Part shown: one piece after another, positions 35,320-46,851 of the stretch
How the letters are laid out: each line of letters opens with the position of its first letter
Numbering within the stretch: position 1 is the first letter of the stretch
Assembly: GCA_004123355.1 (NCBI GenBank)
Contig: SCHM01000003.1
Span: 8,265,058-8,329,057 of the forward strand
Direction of reading: 5' to 3'
Length of the DNA stretch: 64,000 nucleotides
Source of the DNA: Amphirosellinia nigrospora
Taxonomy: Eukaryota; Ascomycota; Sordariomycetes; Xylariales; Xylariaceae
Program-made: the position numbers and the translations under genes
Notes under the pieces: model-generated
Databases searched by the model: none
The model's input: the letters and a program-made list of their open reading frames with translations, nothing else
Told to the model about the DNA's origin: nothing

Positions 35320-36328
35320 ATGGCGAATGAAAGCACTTCCGATCCGAGATACACTCTCCACGTGTATTACACCCGGTACTCAAGTACGTATCTCATCTCA
35401 CATCTTATGCGACAGCCACCTCACGACCCCAATCTCACACCTAAACCTCACAACTCACACATATCAACCATCTCATGACAACAACACATAAACCTCACAC
35501 AAAACAGGCTGGGGCGCCCGCCCAACTCCTCCTCGAGTACTTCGCCATCCCCTACGAAGTGCAATACTACAACTACACCATCCCTCGCGCCGCCCCCCGG
35601 CAGACCTAACCACCCTCCCGTGCTGGACACATCCACCTCTCCCCCGCTCCGCATCCGCGACTCCCTAGCCATAGCCGAGTACCTCGCCGATACGAACCCG
35701 AGCAAAGCCCTCTGGCCGCGCGACCCGCACCTGCGCGCCCTCGCGCGCGTCGCCGCGGCCACCATGCACTCTTCCTTCGCCGCGCTGCGGGACGCCTACC
35801 CGACCAATTTCATCAGCCGCTTCTCCGGGCCCGGGATCCCGCTCTCCGAGGCCGTGGCCAAGGATGTGGGAAGCTCTTCGCGCTCTGGGGTGAGACGCGC
35901 GAGGCTGCGAAGAAGCGTCTTGCGCAGATTGGACAGGACGATGAGGGGTTTCTGTGCGGCGGGTTTAGTATCGCTGATGCCTTTTTCTGGCCTGTGCTTT
36001 GGGTGAGTTTAATTTTTTTTATCCCCTTACCTTACTGCTCTTAGTGAGTGCGGTGTAGAGTAATTGAATTTGTTTTGCTGATGATTGTCGTCATGCAGCG
36101 CTTGAGGTCGTATAATGTGCCTTTGAAGGGTATCAGCCAAGACGCGCTCAAGTGGATGGAGACCATGTGGAATGATCCCGTCATCAAGGCACAGGCCAAG
36201 GAGTATTTCCGTCAGGCTCAGGATCCGGAGACGGAGATGTTGATGTATGATGAAGTCTTCAGAGTAATTCTGATGTGACGGCGGGGAAGTTTACGGAAGA
36301 TTGGGTTTTCGAGGCGGTATCCGCCTAG
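35320..36328 (+). CDS. Glutathione S-transferase-like protein
   Basis: Predicted GST for conjugation or detoxification, cytosolic. Exon 1 is 35320-35383 (MANESTSDPRYTLHVYYTRY). A 124-nt intron (GTACGT...CAG) is followed by the thioredoxin-fold part with QLLLEYFAIPYEVQYYNYT and VLDTSTSPPLRIRDSLAIAE. The latter matches the 'VPVL..(E/D)S.AI.EYL' glutathione-binding block, completed by YLADTNPSKALWP. The helical C-domain follows: HSSFAALRDAYPTNF, LFALWGETREAAKKRL, GFLCGGFSIADAFFWPVLW. A third exon starts after an intron at 36003-36098 (GTGAGT...CAG): RLRSYNVPLKGISQDALKWM. The tail GKFTEDWVFEAVSA ends at 36328. Frame breaks occur near the exon-2 start, around 35600, around 35870 and near 36261. 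All are small and the gene is otherwise full length. Confidence 0.85.
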
Positions 36329-37091
36329 TTAAGAGGGTGGTATAGAGTAAACTAGGGAATAACTGATGATTAGTAAATGAGAGGAGTTCACACAAAATGT
36401 TTCAAACTCCCCGTTTTCTATACTGCTATAGGGTTGTAGGCCTACTGATTTAGAACCCTTAAGCGGTGCTAGAACAACATTCGCTCGATCAAAGCCCGCA
36501 CCAGGACGCGGCAGTCCAGCAATTCGCACGAAAAACGGGATGAATATCTTCTGGATTGGAAGACGTTGGACTCGGTCTCCATCACTTGAGATCTGAGCAG
36601 CTTACTTACTAGAGTGGCATCAAAATTTACGCCTCAATATAGATAAATCAACCTGAGCGAAAAGGAGGATGTAGCATGAATTGTTCGTAGCTGTAACTGC
36701 ATCACAGACACAAGGACAGACCCATTCTTCTTAGTGTCGACCTGAAAGAAGTCACGTGAGCATCTTGTATTGGAATACCGATGATATGCCCGGCTCCGGC
36801 TATATGAGGAGGAGTATGACCTCGACTATAATCACAGAGACACATTCGAACACAGGGGCTACTTATTAACGAGGAGCGGATGAAAGCCCATTTATGATTC
36901 GCCAAAGTCACAAGATTGCCCAAGGCAGATAAAATTATCACTCGGCAAATTCCATGACTCTATCAAAGGTCGTGTAAAGTAATAATACACTCGGTGATTT
37001 CCCTTCCTATAAACGCCACCATGCTATATTCTTTCCCAGCAGGACAATCAATATTTAAACCACGCCCAAGCAACGAAAATCCTCTCTAATC
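36329..37091. other. Convergent spacer, nothing seen
   Basis: No coding, RNA or repeat signal recognised in about 760 bp. Confidence 0.5.
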
Positions 37092-37965
37092 CTAAACTCT
37101 CAACCCCTCCGAAGACCATTGACCAAGCTCTGCTAGCATCCAATTCTCGCGACCATCATGCCCATCGAGAGTCCTTGAGTGTCTTGAGGCCTTGCTCAGC
37201 GACTTCTCTCTGGATTCCTCATGTCGAAGATTACGCGTGGAGTTCGCGCGTGGACTCTTCTTCTTTCTTTTCTTCCGGTCGTGATCTTCTCGACTTTTGA
37301 GGGCGGTGTCGGGGAACTTCGCGCTTTGGCTGGAGATTGTGGGTGCTCTTACCGGTGCTAGGGGTGGCTTGGGAAGGTAATGATGGCTCTGGTTTCGCCC
37401 GCGTGAGCTTTTCAGTCCAAGCGTAGAACTGGGTTGGATCTTCCTCCTTTGCCCAGCGTGAATCTTTGAGCCCCTTCGACCTGCGCTCGAACGGGTCTGT
37501 GTTTTGATTGTCGGTGTTTGTTTCAACGCTTGTCGGTCGAAGTTTTCCTTTAACAATAGATGGGACTGGTCTGCACCATTATTGGCCGTCGCAGAAGATG
37601 GCGCGATAGCATAGGATGAGGTCAATGAGGTTTTCGCAGCACTGTCATTGCTCTTCGTTTCGGTGACGATGCTAGTTGTACTAGCAGCAGCGCTGGTGGA
37701 AGCGAGATCTCGGGAGGATGGCAGAGCATCTCTCGGAAGTCTTGGTTCTTCGTGCGGGGCCGGATGCGTGTTGAAGCAAGAGACTGGCTATCGTGATGGG
37801 CGGGCTGGAATTCGCAATGCCGGCGATTTATCAGTGGCCACTTCCAATCTGCGCCTTGACTGACCTAGAAGCAGTTGTCAGCTACAGGGATGGTTTAATA
37901 GCATTGATATTCAACTTACCAAACTCCTCTGTGCCCCTCATCTTGATATCTGAGTTGCGAGCCAT
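37092..37965 (-). CDS. Basic Ser-rich hypothetical protein
   Basis: Unknown fungal protein. Exon 1 (37920-37965) encodes MARNSDIKMRGTEEFG. A 55-nt intron (37865-37919, GTAAGT...CTAG) joins in phase to QSRRRLEVATDKSPALRI. The frame then shifts once near 37790 into VSCFNTHPAPHEEPRLPRDA and continues through AASTTSIVTETKSNDSAAKT to the long open part (SYAIAPSSATANNGADQSHL). That part is rich in Lys/Arg/Ser (for example DRKKRKKKSPRANSTRN) and ends SSEGLRV at 37092. No domain; the basic clusters could be nuclear-localisation signals. The phase-matched intron and consistent composition favour a real gene. Confidence 0.5.
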
Positions 37966-39997
37966 TTCTGTTGGAATGCAATCTTTCTTGTTTAATATTG
38001 CGTACACCGTGCGCAGGTAGTTGTAAACTCTTTGGGAGAGTAGATCGGTGTGAAGAGGTGATCCGGGTGAGAAGTGCTGTTTGCGTTCAGATTCTCGTAT
38101 ATATAAGAAGTTGAAAGTCGTTCAGGAATTGGAAGGCTGTGGGAAATGGCCAAGTATATATAGGGTTTAACGGGGTGGAGAGCACGAGAAAATTTGTGCA
38201 AGAAGTGAATGGGCGCGTCTTACGGGTGACCATTAACCAGGTATTATACGGAAGGTATACAAAGTGAATAGAAACCCAAGTGCCTCCTCAATGGAATCGT
38301 CCTCTCAGTAACCATTGATGCTTCCTGAACTGAAGTCCATTGATAAGTTGGAAATGGTCATAGCTTCATAGATAAGGATCACGGAGTACCAAGCTAACTC
38401 CTATCATTACCTAGAAAACCATGCGTAGTCGTGTTTATTAACCCTGTATTACCGCACTGTTCGCACCGCCATTGGGCCTACACAAGGGGAATACCTGTTG
38501 AACGGCCATTTGATGAATGGGTATAAGCAGTATCCGCTGTGCCACAACTTTACACATTCATGTCTGTTAGGATTATTGAGAAGTAACTATTTAAGCAGAA
38601 ATGACCAAGCCTTGCACCACAATATCGGCATCAATGACTTTAATTCTAACTCAACTATTTGCGAGCATTTATGATTGCACAAGTGTTATTTTCCTTAAAA
38701 AATTTGGCAAGTTAACGTTTGTCCGCTATACCATGAACAATTGAGCAAACAATGAAGCTATAACATACAATTAGTCAGCAGTAGGGTGTCAAAAATAAAC
38801 AAATATATGGCCCGCATAAAAGTTACGCTGTACAGTACAAATATATCACCAATAAAATAAACGGCTTGGGAAAAAGTTAAGCCTTGATGAAAAGTGTTCA
38901 ACGTTAAGCTTTACATACAGGTAATGCTTACATGTGAAGCAACAATTAGATACCATGCATAGTTAAGGCTAAATCTATACGTTACAAGTTCAATGATGTG
39001 TTGTTAATGTCAAACTAGGAATAAAATCACGTGCCAAGTTGCTACGGATAAACAATCAACACTAGGTATAGCAAATTCACAAGCCAAATGACCTAGGATG
39101 CATGAAAACATAGCAAGGGTTGCTATTGCTTTCTCATCTAGTGAATACGAGTCAGCGAACCTATTCATGAGGTTATCTGTTGGTTTGCTTTTTCTTCAGG
39201 CAAAAGAACAATGGCACCTTTCTTTGTGTGTGTGTGTGTGTGTGTGTGTGCTGCGTTATATCTAATATGTTGATATTCCTACCTTTTTCGCCCTTCCGGT
39301 GTTGCCCCTTGGAAATTCCCACCCTATATGTTCCTATAAACAAATTTAAATCGTGGTTGTAACTGGCTAATTAAGAAAACTATAATCTGCTATCGCTGCA
39401 AGGTCTATAGAGTCCTCCATTTTGAAGTCTATCTTGATAAAGGGGGGCGACCTTGAATCTATACCCTCCAACCTCTATCAACATACCTTAAGCGAGGGCT
39501 CGAGTTTTGACACGCTTGAGAAAGAATTTTCTTAACTTAATAAGGTCCAGCAGGTAGTTTGAACGCATATGTTGGGGAAAAGGGGGTGTAGCCCTTCGAT
39601 CGCTATTCGGCACGCTTGGTCAAGGCTAGCTACTACCGCGTCGTGCGCTGCATTGCATTTATCAAGCCGGTTGCCAAATGGCCTCCAGAAGCCCCCCCAA
39701 AAATATCCACTAAAAGCAAAGACCATAATACTTCCCCTTCCTTCCAGCCTATCCTATAGGTCCACCATCCCAAAGGACAGTGGGTGAGTTGTTCCCGACC
39801 ACCCCCTTCATGGTCTTTTAAGGATCTGCTAAGGCGCGTACCTAGCGCTAGGCCTTTTTCTCGAAGAAAACCACTTAATCTTGACGCACCGAATTGCGCA
39901 TATGAATATCGTACATGGTGTAGCGTGGGAATTTTATTTACGTGGCTTATTGTCCACTTTAAAAGATAGATTCAGTTACAGGATACCTAGGTTGCTA
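37966..39997. other. Very AT-rich 2-kb stretch
   Basis: Nearly featureless AT-rich sequence from about 38220 to 39200, then a (TG)13 tract. At about 39560-39970 base composition rises and weak open frames occur on both strands (39532-39726 minus, 39569-39969 plus). These may be an old transposon or gene relic, but I cannot name a family. Confidence 0.4.
39225..39250. repeat. (TG)13 microsatellite
   Basis: Thirteen perfect TG units in a non-coding AT-rich region. Confidence 0.95.
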
Positions 39998-42865
39998 TCA
40001 GTCTTCTTCTGCGGTTTTCCAGCCACCATCATCTTCTTCAACTTCGAGCTCTCCACTTTGTGAGTCGTCAATTCTGTCATCATCCTCCGAATAGCTCCCG
40101 TCATCTTCAGTCTCTCCGTCAATTTCATCCTCAGTGGTAAATTCCTCCTCCTCCTCCTCCTCCTCCTCCTCCTCATTCTCTCATGAGTCATCTGGGCACT
40201 CAGACTCCGAGTCTGATAATTCCCAGAGATTCGGTTCCTCGTCGAAAGGAGAAACAAGCATCCTATCACGGGATGCTTCGATGAACTCTTGGATAGATTC
40301 GACTGCGAGCTCTAGCCTGCCCATTCGGACATCCAAATCGATAGCCCTGAAGGTTTCCGCTTCGTGGTCGATCTTTGCCTTTACTTTGCCTTCCACTAGT
40401 CTTCTTAGCTCATCCCTGGCTGACGACAGGTCTTGCGCGTGGATCTTGGACATGATGGCCTCTAACTCTTTAATCTCCTGCGTCAACATTCGATCGCGAA
40501 TGCTACGAAGGAGACTCTCGAATGCGGCCGACTTGGAGATTTGCTCCTCGCCTGGTTTATCTTGGCGCGCGTTATACCAACATGTAAATCTTAGCTGGCC
40601 CATGATGTCATTTGATGTAGTATGATAACGATGGATATTCCACCTGAATCGCTCTAAAGGGGTAAACCCGTTGTTGGTTGTTGTCCTAATGTCAATGCAG
40701 CTGATCTCAAGCTCTTCCGTTAGTTGGCAAGCCTGAGAGTCACCGTCAATAGCAACGGAATGCAACAGATTCCGTCCATCTTGGTCTACGGCATCAACAC
40801 GCGCGCCAAACTTTCGGAGAAAGGAAATGAAGCAAACGTTGTGTTCCACGATTGCATTTCCCAAAGGTGTCAGCCCATAAATATTTCCCGAGTTGATGAA
40901 GCTTGCTGCTCCAGCCTTGAATAGCATTTCGTATAGCTCCCACATCTCTTCCCTGTTGGATCCGACGTCCCCGATTAGATGCCACACACTATTTTTTTCA
41001 ACAGTGAGAACTCCTGCATCAGCTCCTCGTAATAATAGGGTTTTAGCAAAACGAAAGCTTTCTATTCCGCGCTTGGGATCGACTGCCGACATAAGAGGAG
41101 TCCAGCCAAGTCTATCATTGACGTTGAGTGGGTGGCCTTGCTCTACAAGAAGCTGAGCGGACTGCCAGGACCTGCAGTAGATAGCAATGTGCAATGGCGA
41201 GTCTTGTGTGTTCGTGAGGTTAAATGCCATATCGAGAAAAAGTATATGCTTAATCAATTTCGCATCATCAACCATGCAGGCGTAATCAAGTAACGTGTGG
41301 CCCCCTGTACATCGTCGAGTGAGTACGTCGGGCACATCCAGCAGCACTTTCTCTAGTGCTTGAATCGAGTCCTCGGAATAGATAATGTCGAGAACATCAT
41401 ACTCGTCGTCTTCTATCTCCATGAACTGAATAAACCGAGATAGATGGAATTGGTCATCCGCGGAAAGTTTGATAGCCATAAGTTTTATCTTACAACCATA
41501 CGCCGCTTTTCTAAGACGACTCAAGATGAGCACTCGACCTTTCGGTACGCATTCTTGGAGTTTTACTAACCTGCCCATTTCTGTCCCCTTGATGAGACCA
41601 GGCCAGGTGGTGGTGCAATGTGTCAACAGTGAGTATCCATACAACCTCACGATATCCTGCAGGCAGCAGAAAATGAGTATCTTTGACAGTATGTTTCGGC
41701 ATGAGTTACGACCTACTTCCAAAATACTCTCGCCATAAATATCTACACTCAGTATACTTGGAGCACTGTGTGACAACCACTGATTAAAATAATCTGGCTT
41801 TCCCAGATAGCATATTCGCCCCAATTTACTCCCATCATACGAGTATCGAGTTATTGGGGTAAGTGACATATAGATGTTCAAAGGAAAGCCGAATTTGAAT
41901 GAGCCTGTCATGGCTACGTTGCGGAGCCAGGTCGGAACGCAAAACTGCAGCGCGACGAACGATTGCGTAGCGGCGCAACAGTTCATTTTACACTGGTCAC
42001 CTACAACCCTTTGAGATTGATATGACAGAAACGCAATACCGGGGAGAGGGATGTGTAGGCTGTAATTGCTTCGGCTCGATGTCTTGAGGGTATGGCACGG
42101 ACAGCGACATCGACGGCGCGTGGTTCCTTCGGTAGCTGGAACTGAGCTCTGCAAAGCTACATTGTTCTGAGTCACTATCGTTTCATCTTGAATGGAATCC
42201 GGCGGCGTAAGATCATTTTCGTTCGTTGGTGGTAAAGATGCGGGCTCGTGGGAAATGTGCTCATTGACTTGGGGAATATGAGCGTGTATATGAACGAGGA
42301 GTTGGCCTTGTTTGCTGAACTTGTGTTAGTTCTGTTCGAGATCAATATGGTCAAGGGGTGGATTGTCAATACTGAATGAGTTGGTCCCTGAATAACATGT
42401 ACATATGCTCCAGCTGTTTCCGCTGCTTACGACATTCGTCTCGTAGTCTCGTAACGTCTCGCCGCTTTATCCACCATCGCAGCTTCGATGCCTTCAGACT
42501 ATTATTGTCCTCGTTTGCACACGAGTCGGCTAGCCCTTGCAGTTGGGCCATCAGAGACTCGAGGTCTCTTCTAATAAGTTTGAGGTACGGGGTTCCTCAA
42601 CCCGCAGTAGGGAGGGTTATGCTCGCTGGAGAAGAGATCGACGTTCTCTTTCAAGTGTTCGTAAAAGACATATAGATATTCTAGCTAGACCATGGGTTAG
42701 GATGGGGGAGCAAATAGCGTTGGGAAGTCTGCGCACCTCGTCAGTCAAGGCCACCAGCTCTGTGCTTGCATTTGTGAATGATCTCAAAGTCTTGATGATT
42801 TTCGGCGTGGCTCCGATGGCCTGGCCAATTGCAATGAAGCTGGCAATCGCGCCGATGACCTCCAT
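39998..42865 (-). CDS. Ankyrin-repeat protein with fungal STAND-type N-terminal domain
   Basis: Large intracellular protein, probably signalling or incompatibility related. Exon 1 (start 42865) carries MEVIGAIASFIAIGQAIGAT and PKIIKTLRSFTNASTELVAL, the helical 'fungal N-terminal domain of STAND proteins'. Exon 2 (about 42370-42590) holds SLMAQLQGLADSCANEDNNS and LRDECRKQRKQLEHMYMLFR. The main exon has one uninterrupted 664-codon frame (40181-42175). Ankyrin-like repeats in it include GGHTLLDYACMVDDAKLIKH, DSPLHIAIYCRSWQSAQLLV, LGWTPLMSAVDPKRGIESFR, YGLTPLGNAIVEHN and DGRNLLHSVAIDGDS. A coiled-coil-like tail follows (QEIKELEAIMSKIHAQDLSS). That frame ends with UGA at 40181-40183, but the same frame continues 60 codons as an extremely acidic tail (poly-Glu, ending GGWKTAEED) to 39998. 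No NACHT/NB-ARC motor is seen. Whether the N-terminal of the long frame (42175 down to about 41480) is all exon is uncertain. Confidence 0.8.
40144..40174. repeat. CCT/AGG trinucleotide microsatellite
   Basis: About ten CCT units. On the minus strand, in frame with the ankyrin gene, they encode poly-Glu just after the UGA. Confidence 0.9.
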
Positions 42866-43412
42866 TCTTACATACCAGATACTTGGCGAATATCAGGCTA
42901 GAGAATGTTTGTAGGCAAAGAGAACCTATCCGTCAGGTGTCATCAACTAAAAGGAGCTGGAATAGGGGTACAATCTCTGAGGAATGACTCTTTAGATTTC
43001 GACTTAGGAAGTTAGGGTTAAGTGAGAAGAAGAGAGGAGAGAGAACCTTGGAAGGACTCAAGGCAGGCTGTATCGGCCATGCTGGCCAAGTGATATGGTC
43101 GCGATTTGGGGCTGACTTGCATGCATAACTGCGCCTTCACCTATCATAGGTAGGGCTTCAAAAATCCGCCTTTTAAGGCGTAATCCTGGAGTTTAGGGAA
43201 GGCACCTCTGCCATCCCTCCCTATGATGTATCGCTGAAATTAGAGAAGTTCCAAATTCCCATTCTATCTGCATAATGATGTCTGTGTAACGATATCTCTT
43301 GGATGATTTAATTGTCAGAGCAGAGGTTGGGGCCATCAAGGGTGTCCTAGAAGCGTGGGGTACTCCCCTATCCCACTTAGGATAGCCAACAACCACATCA
43401 TCCAATATAATA
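42866..43412. other. Spacer between ankyrin gene and tRNA
   Basis: Promoter of the ankyrin gene. An open frame at 43193-43405 (-) has no recognisable features. Confidence 0.45.
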
Positions 43413-43483
43413 GCATCAGTGGTTTAGTGGTAAAATCCATCGTTGCCATCGATGGGCCCCGTGTTCGATTCACGGCTGATGCA
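43413..43483 (+). tRNA. tRNA-Gly (anticodon GCC)
   Basis: Full cloverleaf of 71 nt. The acceptor stem GCATCAG pairs with CTGATGC, followed by discriminator A. The D arm is GG..TTTAGTGGTAAAATC..., the anticodon stem CATCG/CGATG encloses loop TTGCCAT with anticodon GCC, and the T arm is CCGTG-TTCGATT-CACGG. No intron. T-rich sequence just downstream (gcttttgctttttct) fits a Pol III terminator. Confidence 0.97.
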
Positions 43484-44114
43484 TAGCTTTTGCTTTTTCT
43501 TGCACTGTTTCTCCTTTTATCTTTTCTCTCAGTGCCTAGGTACCTATCGATGCTTGGATTGATTTAATCTTTTGCGGACAGTGGTTTTATCAACATGCCA
43601 CCGCTTCGATAGAGAACGTTCTGCCGCTTAGACAAGCTCTTTTCAGTTGGAGAAGGGGAGGGAGAGCTTGTATATCGTGACAACGAGATCTTAGTAATGC
43701 TCCTAGGCTTAATCACCTCGTAGAACTATAAATGAATGGACAATCCAGATCAAAGTTATACATTATGTATTACACGTCTAAGCCCTACAATCGCCAAGGT
43801 TACAACAAGCACAAACGCTAGCATGCACATCCGCATATCTATATAGATATAGATTTCCAATGTGATCCCTCTGTCTGTCATGCTACCCCATATTCATACC
43901 GTCGTCCAATGAACCTAGCCCCTGAGCTAGGCCGATTAATGTATTATGGATATAGGATATCTCAGGCCAAGAAACCCATGCGCAGATCATTGCGGCACCA
44001 GTAGATAAGTATATATCGTGTTTCGGAAATGAGCCTCGAGACTATAGCGAACCACCGTATCGATCAGCGCCAGGAAGAAACGGCTCAAATTCGCTGTGGC
44101 GACAGAACACCATC
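43484..44114. other. Spacer downstream of tRNA-Gly
   Basis: Contains the T-rich Pol III terminator (about 43486-43500) and the 3' flank of the hydrolase gene. Otherwise nothing seen. Confidence 0.5.
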
Positions 44115-46851
44115 TCATCGCGCCGGGGCGGCTCGCGTACTTCGACCTCTCTCCTCGTTACGTTTGGGGTTCGTAAGTCTAGTCCAGTCCTCCCATTCTT
44201 TGCTGATCTCCATCAACACGGTGCCCATGACGGACGCGCTCGCCATGAGTCCGTGGCCTTCACCTTCGAGCACGCGGACCTCGCATCTTCGCATTGCCTT
44301 GCCGAGCCATCGGATATTGTCGACCGGAACCCGCGTGTCCCTGCTGCCGTGGTGTATGATTACGGGCCGGGTGATGTCGACGTATCGGAAGCCGATCGTG
44401 TGTCGGCGCTCTAGACAGACTAGTAAATCGACGGCGGGGTTGGCTCCCGTCGTGGCCAGGTCCCAGATAGCGTGCGTTAATCGCATGTCGTAGGCCGTCT
44501 GCCGTTCCTTCTCCGCCAAAGCCTCCGCGGCTGCATCAACGGCCGCATCTTGTGGGTGGGTTTCATGACCGTTCGCGCGAGTGCGGTCTGATGGTGAGGC
44601 ACTGTCTGGCAGCATTGTTTTGATGTCAGCACCGTGGGGCACATTCTCTTTATCTATCCCCGACACGACGTCATGTTTATTGGATGCGCCCGCATCACGA
44701 CCTTGAGTCGCTGCCGGTTTGCGCTTGTTTCGACGGGGGCTATTCTTGGGCAGTGAACTCGTGATGGAACTGCTCGTGGCCGTCATGAAGGAGCTGTTGG
44801 CTACTTTGAGGAAGGGTGTGGGTAGAGCTCGTAAGATCTTCTGTGATGTGGGGATCGCATTGGTCGGCGGCAACGCTTGAGTAGTTCCGAACACATTCAT
44901 CTGTGATGGCGGTATCCATGGCGCTAGTAGATGGATTCGGCCACGTATGTGCTGAGGCATACGAAGCGCCGTGGCGAGAGCATAGATGGCGCCGGCTGAG
45001 TGGGCGAGGATGGAGAATTTGGTCACCTTGAGAGTCTGGCAAATGGCATACACATCATCTGGTCACTGTTAACATGATACACCCGGTTCGGAGGCAAGTC
45101 ATAGACCTACCTGGCCAGCTGAGGGGCGTTGTCGTCCCATCGTAGGGCTCACTATCGCCGACACCGGGTCGATCGGGGTGATCAGGCGCAGCTTCAACGC
45201 CAGGGCGAGCTCATCGTAGAACGCGGTGATATAGCGAGTTAAGCCCATACCAACACAGCAAAACACGGCCGAGCCCTCGGATCCCCCACTTCGGAGAAGG
45301 AAATCACACGGCCGGTCTGGGGATGTCGGATCTTCTGGGATAGCCTGGGTGAACGAAGATAGGATTCCACTCCGTCATCGATAGAATCAGCACTCCCGGG
45401 CCGTTCGTAGCTGACCACGGGGTCGGGAATAGTCCCGTCTTTCGCATGGTTGGGAAGCTCAGGACTCTTGGGGCCAGATGAAAGACGGTTTAACCTGGAA
45501 CTACTTCGCTTCGGCCTGAGCATGTCAGTTGGATCGGGCGTGACACGGCCCGACTTCTTGCGGTCGGTGCTCTGTGAGCTGTGGCGCCTATTCTGATATA
45601 TGGCGGGAGATGGTGCGCCATCATCAATCCCCGGTGCCTCCAATGGTTGACCAGTCGATGCTTTCTCGTAGGTGAAACTGGGATTCGGGGAGCTCATGGA
45701 GGCGATCAGGTTGTCTTGCGGTAGCTCCATCATATCTCCTAGGAGTATGTGTTCTCGCCTCTTTTTGGCCTCGGCGTCTGAGATCGGTCGACGTGACTGT
45801 CGATTCGTAGACTTGGAGCGGCCTTGGTCCTCTGGTATGGGTTCTTCCACAGTCCCTTCGCTTCTTTGTCTGGACGATTTACGCGAGGACCGTCTCGCAC
45901 TGTGTCCCGTCTTTCGTAAAGAAGAGTCGCGCAGAGGAATGGGCTGTAGAAGATGAGCGCTATTGGTCGCGGGAATGTCGTCGGGTGGCGGCTCGTGGGG
46001 ATCCGGAAGTGAAGGCTCTTCGCTGATGGCGGTTTCGGCAAAAAACTGCTCGGGCCTCGTCGATGAGTTACTGAAGCTGCTGGATTTTGTGAGCCCCAGT
46101 CCTAGGCCACAGCACCGGCGCGCTTCCTCTCGCTCTCGCTAGCACGAAGGCGTTCTCTGGAGCTCATGTACATCAACCCCTTGTGGCTCCTGCCCAGCTT
46201 CATGCTCCAACTGTCCTGCGACGCCGGCTTGCGCAAGTCGGGTGGTGCGGACATGCCCCGTTCAATTGATAGATTACCGATGCTCTGTGTATCATCGTGG
46301 GACGACGAGGCGGATCCCTTAGACGAAGGCCGTGAGGAGTGTCGTAGTAGGGACTTGAGGCTATGAGAGGTCTCGCGACGCGGGGACTTGGGCGCGGTGA
46401 TGGGCGAGAAGCCGGATGGCGGTTTGGATGTGCGGATGACGGCGGACTCGCGGCCAAGTCGTTGATGTTGTCCTCTTCCTGTAGGCGCTCGAGGGCATGC
46501 ATGTAGGCGCCGTACTCGACGCCGAAGCTGCCGTCAACGGGAGACACGGGACTCGGAATGGACAGACTAGGGTCGTCGAAGTGCTTGCTAACGGGCTGAG
46601 ATGGCAGACAAACTGGTGATCAGCGACGAAATCACCTCGGGCGACGGGTCTCTTTCGTCGTCGCGTAGGTGCAGATGCAAGGAGGAATCGATCGGTCTCC
46701 GGCGTGATGATAATGACAATGAGGATGAGGAAGACTGCCGGGGCTGTGGACGGGGACGGGTCACAGGCAGAGGCAGAGGCAGAGGCAGAGGCACAGGCGC
46801 AGAGACATTGGAGTGGGAGACGCCCCTTTCGGTTGAGTGGTAATACTCCAT
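44115..46851 (-). CDS. Large alpha/beta hydrolase with long disordered N-terminus
   Basis: Fungal protein of roughly 850-900 residues. Start at 46851 (MEYYHSTERGVSHSNVSAPV), then low-complexity PLPLPLPLPV and Ser-rich stretches. Other disordered parts follow: SPVSPVDGSFGVEYGAYMHA, LERLQEEDNINDLA, a Ser/Arg-rich tract, EEPIPEDQGRSKSTNRQSRR, KKRREHILLGDMMELPQDN. The hydrolase domain starts near QTGRVISFSEVGDP, continues with AVFCCVGMGLTRYITAFYDE, and after an intron (about 45062-45111) reaches the nucleophile elbow KFSILAHSAGAIYALATALR. A Ser/Lys-rich insert (about 44600-44760) separates this from the Asp and His regions VIIHHGSRDTRVPVDNIRWL and VRVLEGEGHGLMAS. The end (NEERGRSTRAAPAR) is at 44115. 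Several single-base frame breaks lie in the N-terminal half. Substrate unknown; the disordered N-terminus suggests regulation or scaffolding. Confidence 0.8.
46765..46794. repeat. AGGCAG hexanucleotide repeat (4-5 units)
   Basis: Four perfect AGGCAG units and one variant. On the coding minus strand they encode the Pro-Leu run of the hydrolase N-terminus. Confidence 0.9.
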
